From Gammaproteobacteria bacterium (GTDB lineage: Bacteria > Pseudomonadota > Gammaproteobacteria > Xanthomonadales > Wenzhouxiangellaceae): DNA of 64,000 nt. The stretch is taken from positions 1 through 64,000 of the forward strand of contig JAJFKX010000004.1 of assembly GCA_021772985.1 (NCBI GenBank), in the 5' to 3' direction. Under the pieces are notes generated by a model. The model was not told where the DNA came from. It saw only the letters and a program-made list of their open reading frames with translations, and searched no databases. Each line of letters starts with the position of its first letter. The first letter of the stretch is position 1. The position numbers were made by a program, and so were the translations under genes. Positions 44,494 through 55,111 of this stretch are shown here, piece by piece.

Positions 44494-45321
44494 CTAGTCT
44501 TGATGCAGATTCCTGAGAATTTTCAAGGTCGCATTCGCTCGATTGAGTGTATAGAAATGCAACCCGCTGACACCGCCGGCCAGCAGTTGCTCACATAATC
44601 TGGTCACAACTTCTTCTCCAAACGCTCGGATAGAAGCGCCATCATCTCTATAACCCTGCAGGCGCTTACGTATCCATATCGGAATTTCAGCCCCGCACAT
44701 GGTCGAGAATCTGGCCAGTTGCTGGTAATTGGTGATCGGCATGATCCCTGGCGTGATCGGCACATCGATACCATCAGCATGGCAATCATCCAATAATCGA
44801 AAGTAAGCATCGGCATTAAAAAAATACTGGGTAATGGCGCCATTGGCACCTGCTTTGATTTTGTTTTTGAAATACTGCAATTCATCAGCAGGGTTAACTG
44901 ACTCTGGGTGAAATTCCGGGTAACAGGCGACTTCGATAAAAAACCGCTCACCAAATTCTTCGCGAATAAATCGCACCAGGTCTTCGGCATATGCAAATGC
45001 ACCACTTGGTGGTTTTTCATCCGGCCGGTCTCCACGCAGCACCACCAACCGGTTAACCCCGGCCTGTTGGTATGTTGTCAGCAATTCCCTGATAGCATTT
45101 TTGTCCGGGGCCATGCAGGAAATATGCGGGACTGCCTGTACCGGCCAGTTTTGTTGAATCTGTAAAACAGTCTGACGGGTTCGTTTCAGGGTGGACCCAC
45201 CTGCACCAAATGTAACTGAAATATATTCCGGCACAGATCGCACTAACTTCTCCAGAGTGGATTCCAGCACTAATTGCTGAGCTTCATCCTTGGCTGGAAA
45301 AACTTCAAAGGAAACTTGCAA
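44494..45321 (-). CDS. metF: 5,10-methylenetetrahydrofolate reductase
   Basis: Flavoenzyme making 5-methyl-THF for methionine synthesis. It is 275 residues, short because the N-terminus begins at VSFEVFPAK. Landmarks are SVTFGAGGST, RLVVLRGDRP, AYADLVRFI, CYPEFHPES and ITQYFFNADAYFR. The start is TTG 45321 with AGGGA upstream: an in-frame TAA lies just before and no ATG or GTG is available without losing conserved sequence. It is last in metK-ahcY-metF, 119 bases after ahcY with two hairpins in the spacer. Confidence 0.94.
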   Translation of the reverse strand: MQVSFEVFPAKDEAQQLVLESTLEKLVRSVPEYISVTFGAGGSTLKRTRQTVLQIQQNWPVQAVPHISCMAPDKNAIRELLTTYQQAGVNRLVVLRGDRPDEKPPSGAFAYAEDLVRFIREEFGERFFIEVACYPEFHPESVNPADELQYFKNKIKAGANGAITQYFFNADAYFRLLDDCHADGIDVPITPGIMPITNYQQLARFSTMCGAEIPIWIRKRLQGYRDDGASIRAFGEEVVTRLCEQLLAGGVSGLHFYTLNRANATLKILRNLHQD

Positions 45322-45373
45322 ACCGTCAGTCCCTGATGCTTAAAAACATTTGTCGCTAGACTTTGCTTCAGGC

Positions 45374-45433
45374 GGGTTAAGCCAAAGGCTTAGCCCGGCC
45401 AGAGTGTCCGTGGCTCAATTCGAGCCACCGGAC
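45374..45433 (-). promoter_or_regulatory. Two stable hairpins in the ahcY-metF spacer
   Basis: Hairpin one: GTCC plus GTGGCTC (45406-45416) pairs with GAGCCAC and GGAC (45422-45433) with one bulged base and a five-base loop. Hairpin two: GGGTTAAGCC (45374-45383) pairs with GGCTTAGCCC (45387-45396) with one mismatch. No U tract follows. They may be processing or attenuation elements; they do not match the SAH riboswitch pattern I know. Confidence 0.45.
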
Positions 45434-45440
45434 CAGCTGC

Positions 45441-46862
45441 TTAATACCGGTAATGATCTGGTTTATACGGACCAGCCGGATCAACATGAATGTATTCAGC
45501 CTGTTCCTGGCTTAATTCGGTCAAATTCACGCCTATGCGCCGCAAATGTAACCGGGCAACTTTTTCATCCAGATGTTTGGGTAACACGTAAACTTCATTG
45601 CCGTACTCTTCATTGTTGTTCCATAACTCCATCTGAGCCAGTACCTGGTTAGTGAAAGAGTTAGACATCACAAAGCTTGGGTGACCGGTGGCACAACCCA
45701 GATTAACCAGCCGGCCTTCAGCCAGTAGAATAATCTTGTTGCCATTCGGGAAGCTGATGTGGTCAACCTGAGGCTTGATATTTTCCCACTGATACTTGCG
45801 GATACCGGCAACATCGATTTCATTATCAAAATGACCGATGTTGCAGACGATAGATTCGTTCTTCATCTGCTCCATGTGAGCCGCCGTGATGACATTGAAG
45901 TTGCCGGTAGCGGTGACAAAAATATCGACCTGATCAACCACATCATCCATCCTGACCACTCGATAACCTTCCATGGCCGCCTGCAATGCACAAATCGGGT
46001 CAATTTCCGTCACCATAACGGTGGCGCCCAGACCTCTCAGCGACTGTGCGCAACCTTTGCCGACATCACCGTAACCGGCAACCACTGCGACTTTACCAGC
46101 GATCATCACATCTGTAGCCCGTTTGATGCCATCGACCAGCGATTCGCGGCAGCCATAAAGATTGTCAAACTTGGATTTGGTGACTGAATCATTCACATTG
46201 ATCGCCGGGAACAACAGGCTTCCAGCTTTCTGCATGCGATACAAACGTCCAACACCCGTGGTCGTTTCTTCGGTTACACCCTGGATACCGCCCAATACTT
46301 TGCTATACCAACCTGGTTGACTGGTCAGTCGTTTTTTGATCGCAGCATACATAGCGACTTCTTCCTCGCTGCCGGGGTTGTCCAGCACCGAGGGGTCACT
46401 TTCAGCCGAAGCACCCAGACTGATCAACAGGGTCGCATCACCACCATCGTCCAAAATCATATTGGCGGTTTTGCCATTGCCCCAGTCAAAAATCTGATGA
46501 GTGAACTCCCAGTACTCATCCAGAGTTTCACCTTTAAAGGCAAATACCGGTACACCACTATCAGCAATTGCTGCTGCTGCATGATCCTGGGTTGAATAAA
46601 TATTGCACGATGCCCAGCGCACTTCGGCGCCCAAAGCAGTCAGGGTTTCAATCAATACAGCGGTCTGAATGGTCATATGCAGAGAACCGGCGACCCGAGC
46701 ACCTTTTAATGGCTGGGTTTGACCGAACTCACGGCGCAAGGCCATCAAGCCCGGCATTTCAGTTTCAGCAATGGCCATTTCCTTGCGGCCATAATCGGCC
46801 TGACTGATATCGGCAACATAATAATCAGGTTTGTCCTGATCAATGGATACTGCAGTACTCAT
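45441..46862 (-). CDS. ahcY: S-adenosylhomocysteine hydrolase
   Basis: NAD-dependent enzyme that clears SAH to adenosine and homocysteine. It is 473 residues from ATG 46862 (GGAGAG site upstream), discarding 18 codons of a longer open frame. [37 protein letters not shown], the NAD-binding [24 protein letters not shown] and the C-terminal KPDHYRY are diagnostic. It lies about 54 bases after metK, forming the methyl-cycle operon. Confidence 0.97.
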   Translation of the reverse strand: MSTAVSIDQDKPDYYVADISQADYGRKEMAIAETEMPGLMALRREFGQTQPLKGARVAGSLHMTIQTAVLIETLTALGAEVRWASCNIYSTQDHAAAAIADSGVPVFAFKGETLDEYWEFTHQIFDWGNGKTANMILDDGGDATLLISLGASAESDPSVLDNPGSEEEVAMYAAIKKRLTSQPGWYSKVLGGIQGVTEETTTGVGRLYRMQKAGSLLFPAINVNDSVTKSKFDNLYGCRESLVDGIKRATDVMIAGKVAVVAGYGDVGKGCAQSLRGLGATVMVTEIDPICALQAAMEGYRVVRMDDVVDQVDIFVTATGNFNVITAAHMEQMKNESIVCNIGHFDNEIDVAGIRKYQWENIKPQVDHISFPNGNKIILLAEGRLVNLGCATGHPSFVMSNSFTNQVLAQMELWNNNEEYGNEVYVLPKHLDEKVARLHLRRIGVNLTELSQEQAEYIHVDPAGPYKPDHYRY

Positions 46863-46916
46863 AAAATACTCTCCAAATATATTTCGTTTTGTGTTCTGTT
46901 TCGCAACCCCAGCCAA

Positions 46917-48089
46917 TCAAATGGCTGCGGCCAGGATCTCCGCTTTATCGGTTTTCTCCCAACTGACGCCAAGGTCTTCACGACCCATATGTCCGTAGGC
47001 AGCGGTTGCCCGATAAATCGGTTTAATTAAATCCAGCATTTTCAATATGCCGTATGGGCGCAGGTCAAAATGCTCACGCACCAATGCTTCTATACGCTTG
47101 TCATCCAGCTTGCCGGTGCCAAAAGTCTCCACGCTGATCGAAGTCGGTTCTGCCACGCCGATGGCATAAGAAACCTGGATTTCGCATTTTTCGGCTAACC
47201 CGGCGGCGACAATGTTTTTGGCCACATAACGACATGCATAAGCAGCAGAACGGTCAACTTTGGATGGGTCCTTGCCTGAGAAAGCACCACCACCATGACG
47301 AGCCATACCACCATACGTATCAACAATGATTTTTCGCCCAGTCAGGCCGGCATCACCCACAGGACCACCGATCTCAAACTTTCCCGTCGGGTTGATGTGA
47401 AACTTGGTTTGGTTATCCAGCCATTCAGCCGGCAGCACCGGCTTGATGACCTGTTCCATTACCAATTGTTGCAGGTCAGACTGCTCAATTTCCGGGCTAT
47501 GCTGTGTGGATAAGACCACGGCATCAATCCCCACCGGCTTGCCATTCTGGTAACGAAAGGTCACCTGGCTTTTGGCGTCAGGTCGCAAATACCGTTGACC
47601 ATCAGCGGTGCTGCGACGGACATCAGCCTGCTTTTTCACCAATTCGTGTGAATAATAAATCGGTGCCGGCATCAGCACTGGCGTTTCATTGCTGGCATAG
47701 CCAAACATTAAGCCCTGATCACCCGCACCTTGTTCTTCAGGATTGGTGCGATCGACACCCTGGGCAATATCCGGTGATTGTTTACCAATGACATTGATAA
47801 CACCACAGGTATGGCCATCAAAACCGACTGCTGATGAATCATAGCCGATATCCACAATCACCTGACGAATCAGCTCTTCCAGATCCACCCAGGCCGTGGT
47901 GGTGATTTCACCACCAACAATCGCCACGCCGGTTTTAACAAACGTCTCACAAGCGACTCTTGCCGCCTTATCCTGTTCCAGAATAGCGTCCAGAATGGCA
48001 TCAGAAATCTGGTCAGCCAGTTTGTCCGGGTGACCCTCGCTCACCGACTCTGAGGTGAACAAATAGTTATCAGTGGGATAACTGCTCAT
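46917..48089 (-). CDS. metK: S-adenosylmethionine synthetase
   Basis: Makes SAM from methionine and ATP. The signatures are [36 protein letters not shown] and [22 protein letters not shown] 48089, preceded by AAGGA, gives 390 residues and fits known enzymes; the open frame continues to 48152 without need. It heads the metK-ahcY-metF unit and is divergent from nhaB. A plausible sigma70 promoter lies 35-63 bases upstream. Confidence 0.97.
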   Translation of the reverse strand: MSSYPTDNYLFTSESVSEGHPDKLADQISDAILDAILEQDKAARVACETFVKTGVAIVGGEITTTAWVDLEELIRQVIVDIGYDSSAVGFDGHTCGVINVIGKQSPDIAQGVDRTNPEEQGAGDQGLMFGYASNETPVLMPAPIYYSHELVKKQADVRRSTADGQRYLRPDAKSQVTFRYQNGKPVGIDAVVLSTQHSPEIEQSDLQQLVMEQVIKPVLPAEWLDNQTKFHINPTGKFEIGGPVGDAGLTGRKIIVDTYGGMARHGGGAFSGKDPSKVDRSAAYACRYVAKNIVAAGLAEKCEIQVSYAIGVAEPTSISVETFGTGKLDDKRIEALVREHFDLRPYGILKMLDLIKPIYRATAAYGHMGREDLGVSWEKTDKAEILAAAI

Positions 48090-48123
48090 GGGCATATATC
48101 CTTCAATCCGCATAAAGAGATAT

Positions 48124-48152
48124 ATTCTACCGGGTTTAATGTTCAATACCAA
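48124..48152 (-). promoter_or_regulatory. Candidate sigma70 promoter of metK
   Basis: On the minus strand, TTGGTA and TAGAAT are separated by exactly 17 bases. The -10 box ends about 35 bases before the metK ATG. No riboswitch or MetJ-like box was recognised in the 155-base divergent spacer. Confidence 0.45.
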
Positions 48153-48244
48153 TTAAATCGGCACCTCTAAGACAAATTAGCTGGTGAGAAAGCTGTTCGG
48201 AGGATACAATCCCCCGCTGGTCTTTCGGTTTTTGGATAACAACT

Positions 48245-49744
48245 ATGAGTAGAACCATCGCCAACGCTTTCGCCCATAACTTCCTGGGTAATTCAGCCAG
48301 CTGGTACAAGTTAACCATCATCGCATTTTTGGTGCTTAATCCGATTATCTGGCAGATCAATGGCTTTTTAGCCGGTTGGGTCCTGGTGCTCGAGTTTATT
48401 TTCTGCTTGGCGATGGCATTGAAATGCTACCCGCTGCAACCCGGCGGCCTGTTGGCATTGGAAGCTGTAGTCCTGGGTATGACCCACCCAGAAACCGTAT
48501 TTATGGAAATACAAAACAACTTCGAGGTGATTTTACTACTGATCTTTATGGTAGCCGGCATCTTCTTTTTGAAAAATATGCTGTTGTATGTTTTCACTAA
48601 GATTTTGCTGGGCATCCGTTCCAAAACATTGCTATCACTGCTGTTTTGTTTCGTCGCCGCATTCTTATCGGCATTTCTGGATGCGCTGACTGTAACGGCT
48701 GTTGTTATTACCGTAGCATCTGGTTTTTATGGGGTGTACCACAAGGTGTCGTCAGGTAAGGGTTTTGATGGTGACCACGACCATGCCGATGACTCCGGCA
48801 TCGGCGATGAAACTCGAACCGACCTGGAACAATTCCGTGCGTTCCTGCGAAACCTGATGATGCACGCTGCAGTGGGTACCGCACTGGGCGGCGTTACCAC
48901 TCTGGTCGGCGAACCACAAAACCTGTTAATCGCAAATATAGCGGGCTGGGATTTTATTGAGTTCTTCAATCGGATGGCGCATATCACCATGCCGGTATTA
49001 GCTGCCGGCCTTGCAACCTGTATCGTGGTCGAAAAAACCAAAATTTTTGGTTATGGGGCACAGATTCCGATAGCGGCTCGGCGGATCCTGGAAGAGTTCG
49101 ACCGTATCGAAGATGAAAAACGCACACTGAATGAAAAGGCTGCCCTGATCATGCAAGCGCTGGTAGCTGTTTTTCTGGTGGTTGCGCTGGCTTTTCATTG
49201 GGCTGCAGTAGGTGTGATTGGGCTGGCGGTTATTGTACTGGCCACTGCTTTTACCGGAATTGTTGAAGAGCACCGGCTGGGTCATGCCTTTGAGGAAGCA
49301 TTACCTTTCACTGCACTGCTGGCGGTGTTTTTTGCCATTGTCGGTGTAATTCACGACCAGCACTTGTTTAAACCTATTATTGATTTCGTATTCAGCCTGC
49401 CGCAACAATCCCAGGCGCCGGTCTTTTATATGGCCAATGGCGTGCTCTCGATGATCAGTGACAATGTGTTTGTGGCTACTGTTTATATCAATGAGATCAA
49501 AGCCGCACTGGATGCCGGAAATATTACCCGCGAGCACTTTGATGTATTAGCTATAGCGGTCAATACCGGCACTAACATCCCCAGCGTCGCAACCCCTAAC
49601 GGTCAGGCTGCTTTCCTGTTTCTGCTGACTTCGGCGATTGCTCCGCTGATTCGTTTGTCGTATGTAAGGATGGTGGTTTTAGCCTTGCCGTATACCATTG
49701 TGATGAGCATCGTTGGTTTGTTGGCGACTATTTACCTAAGCTAG
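48245..49744 (+). CDS. nhaB: Na+/H+ antiporter NhaB
   Basis: 499 residues with about twelve membrane helices. The N-terminus ([21 protein letters not shown]), [50 protein letters not shown] and [15 protein letters not shown] match NhaB closely. It exports Na+ in exchange for protons and suits a salt-exposed bacterium. It heads a plus-strand run with a small protein, a Rieske protein and ilvE; functional links among these are not evident. Confidence 0.95.
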   Translation: MSRTIANAFAHNFLGNSASWYKLTIIAFLVLNPIIWQINGFLAGWVLVLEFIFCLAMALKCYPLQPGGLLALEAVVLGMTHPETVFMEIQNNFEVILLLIFMVAGIFFLKNMLLYVFTKILLGIRSKTLLSLLFCFVAAFLSAFLDALTVTAVVITVASGFYGVYHKVSSGKGFDGDHDHADDSGIGDETRTDLEQFRAFLRNLMMHAAVGTALGGVTTLVGEPQNLLIANIAGWDFIEFFNRMAHITMPVLAAGLATCIVVEKTKIFGYGAQIPIAARRILEEFDRIEDEKRTLNEKAALIMQALVAVFLVVALAFHWAAVGVIGLAVIVLATAFTGIVEEHRLGHAFEEALPFTALLAVFFAIVGVIHDQHLFKPIIDFVFSLPQQSQAPVFYMANGVLSMISDNVFVATVYINEIKAALDAGNITREHFDVLAIAVNTGTNIPSVATPNGQAAFLFLLTSAIAPLIRLSYVRMVVLALPYTIVMSIVGLLATIYLS

Positions 49745-49758
49745 GGTCAAGCAAGATT

Positions 49759-50106
49759 ATGCCTAAAAAACCGGATAGTGATTTCCACAAGCAGCAAGAT
49801 GACAGCCGCTGGGAAATGCTCAGCCATCTGATCGTATTTCAATTGAAGTTGATTATGGATGGCTTGCGTGATGCCGCACTTATTCCAGTTTCGATTTCAG
49901 CAGGATTGGCAGGTTTTTTCTTTCGCCGTGAAGACCCATGGCTATGGTATCGCGAAGTGCTTAATTGGGGTCGTGCGACTGATCACTGGATTGATCTGTT
50001 TGATGCCCATAAAGATGAAGCTCCACCGAATTTCGATGAAATGGTCGAAAAAACCAAACAACGGCTGGACGCTAATGACACTGACAAATCCGGCCCTGAG
50101 CAGTGA
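49759..50106 (+). CDS. Small protein of unknown function
   Basis: 115 residues, charged ends around one semi-hydrophobic segment (LRDAALIPVSISAGLAGFFF), then REDPWLWYREVLNWGRATDHWIDLF. It may be membrane-associated. It lies 14 bases after nhaB and overlaps the Rieske gene by four bases (GTGA). Comparable small genes are seen near nhaB in other gammaproteobacteria as I recall, but no function is known. Confidence 0.65.
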   Translation: MPKKPDSDFHKQQDDSRWEMLSHLIVFQLKLIMDGLRDAALIPVSISAGLAGFFFRREDPWLWYREVLNWGRATDHWIDLFDAHKDEAPPNFDEMVEKTKQRLDANDTDKSGPEQ

Positions 50107-50456
50107 GTTCAGCACCCACTCTGGAGCAGTTGCCTCAGCAACAACCGGTGGCTTATTCAGACCAGGAATTACCGGCTGAAGTCATACTCATAAGAGACGG
50201 GCAACAAGTTGCCGCCTGGTTAAATATTTGCCCACATCAGGGCCGCCCACTGAACTATGCACCTAACAAGTTTTTGCAAACACCGGATGGTTACTTGATG
50301 TGCGCTGCACATGGCGCCACCTTTAATATGCAAACGGGTGAATGTGTCAATGGCCCATGTATTGGTGCCAGTCTGAGAGCCGTGCCGGCAACTGTGAACC
50401 AGCAGGGGCAGATTCAACTGAGTGCACCTGAACCTTACAACCCAACAGCAAATTAG
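50103..50456 (+). CDS. Rieske [2Fe-2S] protein
   Basis: 117 residues. The cluster motifs are CPHQG (CxH) near residue 43 and CAAHG (CxxH) near residue 67, separated by 21 residues as in stand-alone Rieske ferredoxins of the NirD/BphF type. The 2Fe-2S cluster would be bound by two Cys and two His. It has no signal peptide, so it is cytosolic. It starts with GTG 50103 overlapping the previous stop. No oxygenase or nitrite reductase partner is next to it. Confidence 0.85.
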   Translation: MSSAPTLEQLPQQQPVAYSDQELPAEVILIRDGQQVAAWLNICPHQGRPLNYAPNKFLQTPDGYLMCAAHGATFNMQTGECVNGPCIGASLRAVPATVNQQGQIQLSAPEPYNPTAN

Positions 50457-50464
50457 AATCGACT

Positions 50465-51460
50465 ATGACCGCTCCTTTTGGAACCAAGTTCGCACCTTTA
50501 ATCAGTGTAAGCCACTACGCAGACGGCCATTGGTCAACTGCCCAACTGCAACCCGCTGAGTCACTGCCACTACACCCCGCCAGCCATGTACTGCACTATT
50601 CCAGCAGTTGTTTTGAAGGCTTAAAAGCCTACCGGGGTAGCACCGGCGAGGTCCACATCTACCGATTGGATATGCACATCCAGCGGATGCAGAACAGTGC
50701 CAGACTGTTGCACTTGCCACAGCCCGACACAGCATTACTGGAAACCCTGATGTTATCCGTGGTCAGCCAGCAACTTGATCTGGTCCCGGCTTTCCCGGGC
50801 TCTTTGTATCTAAGACCGACACTGATCGGTATTGATGAAATGATTGGCAGTGCGGGCAAGGCATCTGGTTCTGCTATTTTGTACGTACTGGCATCGCCGG
50901 TCGGCGATTACTTCGGTGGCAGTGAAAAAACCCTGCGGCTGCTGATAGATGATCAGAATATGCGCACCACGCCGTCTTTTGGCGAAGCCAAAACCGGTGG
51001 CAATTATGCCGCCGCGCTGCGTTTTATTGCCCAGGCCAAAGCTGAACACAATTGTGATCAGGTATTGTTTTGCCCAAATAGCAACGTCCAGGAAACCGGC
51101 GCAGCCAACTTTTTCCTAATTAATGGCAACAGCTTAATCACCAAGCCATTGGATGGCAGTATTTTACCGGGGGTTACCCGTGACTCGCTGCTGACACTGG
51201 CACGGGAACTGGGTTATACGATTGAAGAACGTGATTTTACCGTCGATGAATTACTGGACTCGACAGCTGACTCGGAGTGCGTATTGTCCGGAACTGCAGC
51301 GGTGCTTACCTCGGTCAGCGAACTGGTCCATAACGACACCACCTATCAAGTCGGGAACGGGCATGTTGGGCCACATACCCAAAAGCTGCGCCAGGCACTA
51401 ACCGATATTCAGGCAGGCAAAAATCAGAACTACAGTCATTGGTTAAGACCCGTAGTGTGA
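50465..51460 (+). CDS. ilvE: Branched-chain amino acid aminotransferase
   Basis: Fold-type IV PLP enzyme for the last step of Val/Leu/Ile synthesis. It has HYSSSCFEGLKAYRG, the PLP-lysine segment EAKTGGNYAAAL, and ETGAANFF with the catalytic-site glutamate region. At 331 residues it is the length of type II BCATs. The stop codon lies in a perfect palindrome shared with the convergent permease gene. It is eight bases after the Rieske gene. Confidence 0.93.
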   Translation: MTAPFGTKFAPLISVSHYADGHWSTAQLQPAESLPLHPASHVLHYSSSCFEGLKAYRGSTGEVHIYRLDMHIQRMQNSARLLHLPQPDTALLETLMLSVVSQQLDLVPAFPGSLYLRPTLIGIDEMIGSAGKASGSAILYVLASPVGDYFGGSEKTLRLLIDDQNMRTTPSFGEAKTGGNYAAALRFIAQAKAEHNCDQVLFCPNSNVQETGAANFFLINGNSLITKPLDGSILPGVTRDSLLTLARELGYTIEERDFTVDELLDSTADSECVLSGTAAVLTSVSELVHNDTTYQVGNGHVGPHTQKLRQALTDIQAGKNQNYSHWLRPVV

Positions 51461-51487
51461 ATTGGATTTATTTAATAAATCCAATTC
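51459..51487. terminator. 29-base palindrome bridging two convergent stop codons
   Basis: GAATTGGATTTATT at 51459-51472 is the exact reverse complement of AATAAATCCAATTC at 51474-51487, with one central T. It contains part of the ilvE TGA (51458-51460) and the permease TAA (51472-51474), so both genes end inside it. Probable bidirectional terminator, AT-rich rather than classical. Confidence 0.7.
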
Positions 51488-53295
51488 ACCATTGCCACTA
51501 AAACGGCTATATATAAAACACTCAAACCAATGCCTGCCCGCATAAAGTCCACCACCCGGTAGTTACCTGGCCCCATGGTCAATGCATTAACCTGATGGGT
51601 GGGCAACAGAAAAGCATTGGATGTAGCCAGCACCACTACCAAAGCCATAGCGGCTGGGTCGGTATTAGTAGCGATTGCAATGTTAATCGCCAATGGCACC
51701 AGGATAATAGTCGCGCCGACATTGGACATCATCAAAGTAAACAGTGTTGCCAGTATTGCTAAAGTGATTTGCAATACCAACGGTGAAACATCTCCCAACA
51801 AACTGATCAAGCCTTCCGCCATCCAGGCTGCGGTGGCAGTGGATTCCATCGCGTTACCCAGTGGAATCAGACAGGCAAGTAAAAAGACCGTTTTCCAGCT
51901 AACCGCTGAATATGCTTCGTCCATGCTCAACACGCCTGTTAATACCATCCCGATCGCACCAACCAGCAGTGCCAGCGACAGGCGCAAATCAGTAAACAGT
52001 ACCAAGCTCAAAGCAATGGCAAAAAACAGCAATGCAAAACTGACTTTTTGTGGGCGCGCTTCATCTTTGGGTAAATCCGAAGCCACCAAAAAGTCTCGAT
52101 CTTTATCCAGTTTGGCCAGATCCTTCCAGCTGGAATGACTGACCAGACAATCACCCGCCTCCAGTTTCACATTGCGTAATTCCTCAGTAATTATCTCTCC
52201 GCGCCGATTCACCGCCAACACGCTGATACCAAAACGGCTGCGCAGTCTTACCTCACCAATGGTTGATCCGATTAACCTTGATGCAGGTGGAATAACCACT
52301 TCGGTAATACCAGCCAGTGCCGGATTAAATAAATGCCCGAAGGTACGCAATCGCGGCTGTAACCGGCATTCCTGTTTTTCGCAGAATTCAACTACCTGCT
52401 CACGGGTACCCATCACACCCAGAATCGTACCCACCCAAATCATGTCTTCCGAGGGTGGTGCCAGACGAGGAGCTTCGGTATTGCGAATGGCTAAAATCAA
52501 AGGCGCATCAATCAGTTTTTCGGCATCACCAACTTTCATTCCCACCAATGGGCTGTCCATGGTTACCAGTAACTCAAATATATCACCACGAATGCCATAT
52601 ACATCTGCAAAATACGTTTTGGGCCGTTTATTGCCGCCAACAGCGGTTTTTACTTTGGGCATCAAAAACCGCCCGAATAACAAAAAGTAGATAATCCCCA
52701 TTAAAATCAATGCAATACCAATGGGTGTGACATCAAATAAATTAAAGGCTTCCAGTGAGCTGGCACCTGGTGGTAACGATGCATTAGCGTTGGCGATCAG
52801 GTCATTGAGCAGAATTAATGGAGAAGAACCAACCAGGGTTAAAGTACCACCGAGAATTGCACAATATCCCATCGGCATTAACAGCCTCGATTGTGGAATA
52901 TTGGTTCGAGCAGAAATGCGACTGACCAACGGGATGAATAAAGCCGCTGCACCCACATTCTGCATAAACCCGGAAATCACCGCAACACAACCGGAAATCA
53001 TGGCCATAATGCGTTGTTCTGTTCGTCCGCCAAGCTTGACGATCAATGCAGCCACTACGGTCATTGCACCGGTGCGGTCCAAACCTGCACCCAGGATCAT
53101 CACCGCAATCACTGAAATTACTGCGTTGGATGAAAACCCATTAAACAATTGTCCGGATGGCACCAGACCCAATAGCCCAAGGATAACCAGTATCAGTACC
53201 GCAGTGACATCCACCCGGACCAACTCGGTAATAAATAATGTTGCTGCGAAAACAAGTATGCCCAGCACCAACAGCATGTCGGTTGTTAGTTCCAT
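51472..53295 (-). CDS. SLC13/DASS-type permease with two TrkA-C domains
   Basis: About 607 residues from ATG 53295. Membrane halves flank two cytosolic TrkA-C/RCK_C domains near 210-290 and 300-385 (VFELLVTMDSPLVGMKVGDAEK, and VVIPPASRLIGSTIGEVRLRSRFGISVLAVNRRGE). FMQNVGAAALFIPLVSRIS and MSNVGATIILVPLAINIA are the paired helix-turn motifs of this sodium/anion transporter group. Substrate not known (sulfate, citrate or dicarboxylates are options). It overlaps the trmB stop by one base (TGATG). Confidence 0.9.
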   Translation of the reverse strand: MELTTDMLLVLGILVFAATLFITELVRVDVTAVLILVILGLLGLVPSGQLFNGFSSNAVISVIAVMILGAGLDRTGAMTVVAALIVKLGGRTEQRIMAMISGCVAVISGFMQNVGAAALFIPLVSRISARTNIPQSRLLMPMGYCAILGGTLTLVGSSPLILLNDLIANANASLPPGASSLEAFNLFDVTPIGIALILMGIIYFLLFGRFLMPKVKTAVGGNKRPKTYFADVYGIRGDIFELLVTMDSPLVGMKVGDAEKLIDAPLILAIRNTEAPRLAPPSEDMIWVGTILGVMGTREQVVEFCEKQECRLQPRLRTFGHLFNPALAGITEVVIPPASRLIGSTIGEVRLRSRFGISVLAVNRRGEIITEELRNVKLEAGDCLVSHSSWKDLAKLDKDRDFLVASDLPKDEARPQKVSFALLFFAIALSLVLFTDLRLSLALLVGAIGMVLTGVLSMDEAYSAVSWKTVFLLACLIPLGNAMESTATAAWMAEGLISLLGDVSPLVLQITLAILATLFTLMMSNVGATIILVPLAINIAIATNTDPAAMALVVVLATSNAFLLPTHQVNALTMGPGNYRVVDFMRAGIGLSVLYIAVLVAMVNWIY

Positions 53296-53999
53296 CAAGC
53301 CTGGTTGCTTATCTTTGTTAGCAGCAGATCATACACCTGATGGCCCAAACGTTCCCCACGGCGTTCAAATTTAGTTTGCGGCCGGGTGGCAGGCCTCCGG
53401 CTGTATTGACCGATACCGGCAGTGTTTTCAAATGCAGGATGAGCATCACACACAGCCAGCATGTGCAACGCATAGTGTTCCCAGTCGGTGGCTAAATGCA
53501 GACCACCTTCAGTTTTAATCACCCGCGCCAACAAATTCAGAAACTGTGTTTGGACCAAACGCCTTTTGTGGTGGCGTTTTTTAGGCCATGGATCAGGAAA
53601 GAAAATCTGCACCCCTGCCAGACAGTCAGGCTTGAGTCGATCAGCAACTATTCCAACAGCATCTTCAGTGGCCACCCTGATATTTTTAAGCCCCTGCTCT
53701 GCGATCCGCATCAATAAGTGCCCGACACCGGGACGATGCACTTCAATACCAAGATAATTATTGTCAGGGTTTTCGATGGCATTTTGAACCAGCGAATCAC
53801 CATTGCCAAAGCCGATTTCCAAAATAACCGGCTTGAAGTTGCCAAACAAATCCTCGCAGTCGATGATTGCATCACTTTCGGCTACACCGTAATCTGGCAA
53901 TAGTTCATCCAGCGCATGCCGCTGACCGGCTGTTAATCGGCCTCCACGCCGCACAAAACTGCGCAGCGTACGATGACGTTCAGAGGCGGCCTGGGACAT
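53295..53999 (-). CDS. trmB: tRNA (guanine-N7)-methyltransferase
   Basis: Methylates G46 of tRNA variable loops. 234 residues, with VILEIGFGNGDSLVQNA (SAM motif I), YLGIEVHRPGVGHLL, IQIFFPDPWPKKRHHKRRLVQTQFL and RPATKFERRGERLGHQVYDLL, all TrmB markers. It follows thiG by 28 bases and is coupled to the permease downstream. Confidence 0.95.
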   Translation of the reverse strand: MSQAASERHRTLRSFVRRGGRLTAGQRHALDELLPDYGVAESDAIIDCEDLFGNFKPVILEIGFGNGDSLVQNAIENPDNNYLGIEVHRPGVGHLLMRIAEQGLKNIRVATEDAVGIVADRLKPDCLAGVQIFFPDPWPKKRHHKRRLVQTQFLNLLARVIKTEGGLHLATDWEHYALHMLAVCDAHPAFENTAGIGQYSRRPATRPQTKFERRGERLGHQVYDLLLTKISNQA

Positions 54000-54027
54000 A
54001 ACTGGGACAGTATAGTTTTAATCAGGG

Positions 54028-54837
54028 CTATTCAATCAGCCCCTCAATTGGTGATGATGCACTGGCAAAACGTTTTCTAGGTATACGTCCGGCCTGATAC
54101 GCCAACCGCCCGGCCTGGATTGCCAGACGCATGGCATACGCCATGGCAACCGGATGTTTGGCGCCGGCTATGGCTGTGTTCATTAATACCCCATCACAAC
54201 CGAGTTCCATTGCCACGGCTGCATCAGATGCAGTACCGACACCGGCATCAACCAGAATCGGAACGGTTGCTTCCTCCACGATGGTCATAATATTGTACCG
54301 GTTCTGAACGCCTAAACCGGACCCAATCGGTGCTGCCAGCGGCATCACTGCAACACAACCCATCTCCGCTAATCGACGGGCAATGATCGGATCATCATTG
54401 GTATATACCATGACATCGAAACCATCCTTAATCAGGGCTTCAGCGGCTTCCAGTGTTGCAGTAATATCCGGGAACAGGGTTTTTTTATCACCCAGCACTT
54501 CCAGCTTGACCAGCTTATGCCCGTCCAGCAGTTCGCGGGCCAGCTGGCAAGTGCGAATTGCATCACTGGCTGTAAAGCAGCCTGCAGTATTAGGCAAAAT
54601 AGTGAACTCATCCGGCGGCAACACTTCCAGCAAACTGGGCTCTTCGGGATTTTGTCCGATATTGGTGCGTCGAATGGCTACAGTCACAATTTGAGCACCT
54701 GCAGCTGCGGTAGCATCCCGGGTTTCCTGTAAGTCTCGGTACTTACCGGTACCTGTGAGCAGCCGTGAGTGATAGGTATTACCAGCAATCTCCAATGGAT
54801 CTTCGGGCAGGTACGATGGTTCGGTTTGGTCCAACAT
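54028..54837 (-). CDS. thiG: Thiazole synthase
   Basis: Forms the thiazole phosphate of thiamine using ThiS thiocarboxylate. 269 residues, with [21 protein letters not shown], the catalytic-lysine segment [33 protein letters not shown] and [33 protein letters not shown]. It follows thiS by 72 bases. No TPP riboswitch was seen before thiS or thiG. Confidence 0.96.
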   Translation of the reverse strand: MLDQTEPSYLPEDPLEIAGNTYHSRLLTGTGKYRDLQETRDATAAAGAQIVTVAIRRTNIGQNPEEPSLLEVLPPDEFTILPNTAGCFTASDAIRTCQLARELLDGHKLVKLEVLGDKKTLFPDITATLEAAEALIKDGFDVMVYTNDDPIIARRLAEMGCVAVMPLAAPIGSGLGVQNRYNIMTIVEEATVPILVDAGVGTASDAAVAMELGCDGVLMNTAIAGAKHPVAMAYAMRLAIQAGRLAYQAGRIPRKRFASASSPIEGLIE

Positions 54838-54909
54838 GGTTAGTACTCTAGTACTCCTTACAATGTGATAATGCGGGGTTCAGTTAGTTTTTCATTGTTT
54901 ATGACCAGA

Positions 54910-55110
54910 TTATCCACCACCAATGGCGTGAACAATTTCAATCTGATCACCTGGCTGCAACTGATGATTTGGATGCAGCGAACGCGGAATAATAGTCCGG
55001 TTTACTTCAACAGCCACTGACTTTTTAGTCAGTTCCAGTTGCACCAGCAAATCAATAATATTGGCCGGTTGATCCAACTGCAAAGGTTTACCGTTGACCA
55101 TCAAGTCCAT
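54910..55110 (-). CDS. thiS: Sulfur carrier protein ThiS
   Basis: 66 residues of the ubiquitin-like fold: MDLMVNGKPLQLDQP at the start and the required C-terminal Gly-Gly (HAIGGG) that is thiocarboxylated. ATG 55110 is chosen for its AGGAG eight bases upstream and its position one base after the pyrB stop; a longer open frame overlaps pyrB and is not needed. It is translationally linked to pyrB. Confidence 0.93.
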   Translation of the reverse strand: MDLMVNGKPLQLDQPANIIDLLVQLELTKKSVAVEVNRTIIPRSLHPNHQLQPGDQIEIVHAIGGG

Positions 55111-55111
55111 C

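Noticed and set aside
45322-45440. SAH riboswitch before metF
   Set aside because: Two hairpins are present, but the conserved SAH riboswitch core I know is not recognisable, and such switches usually precede ahcY.
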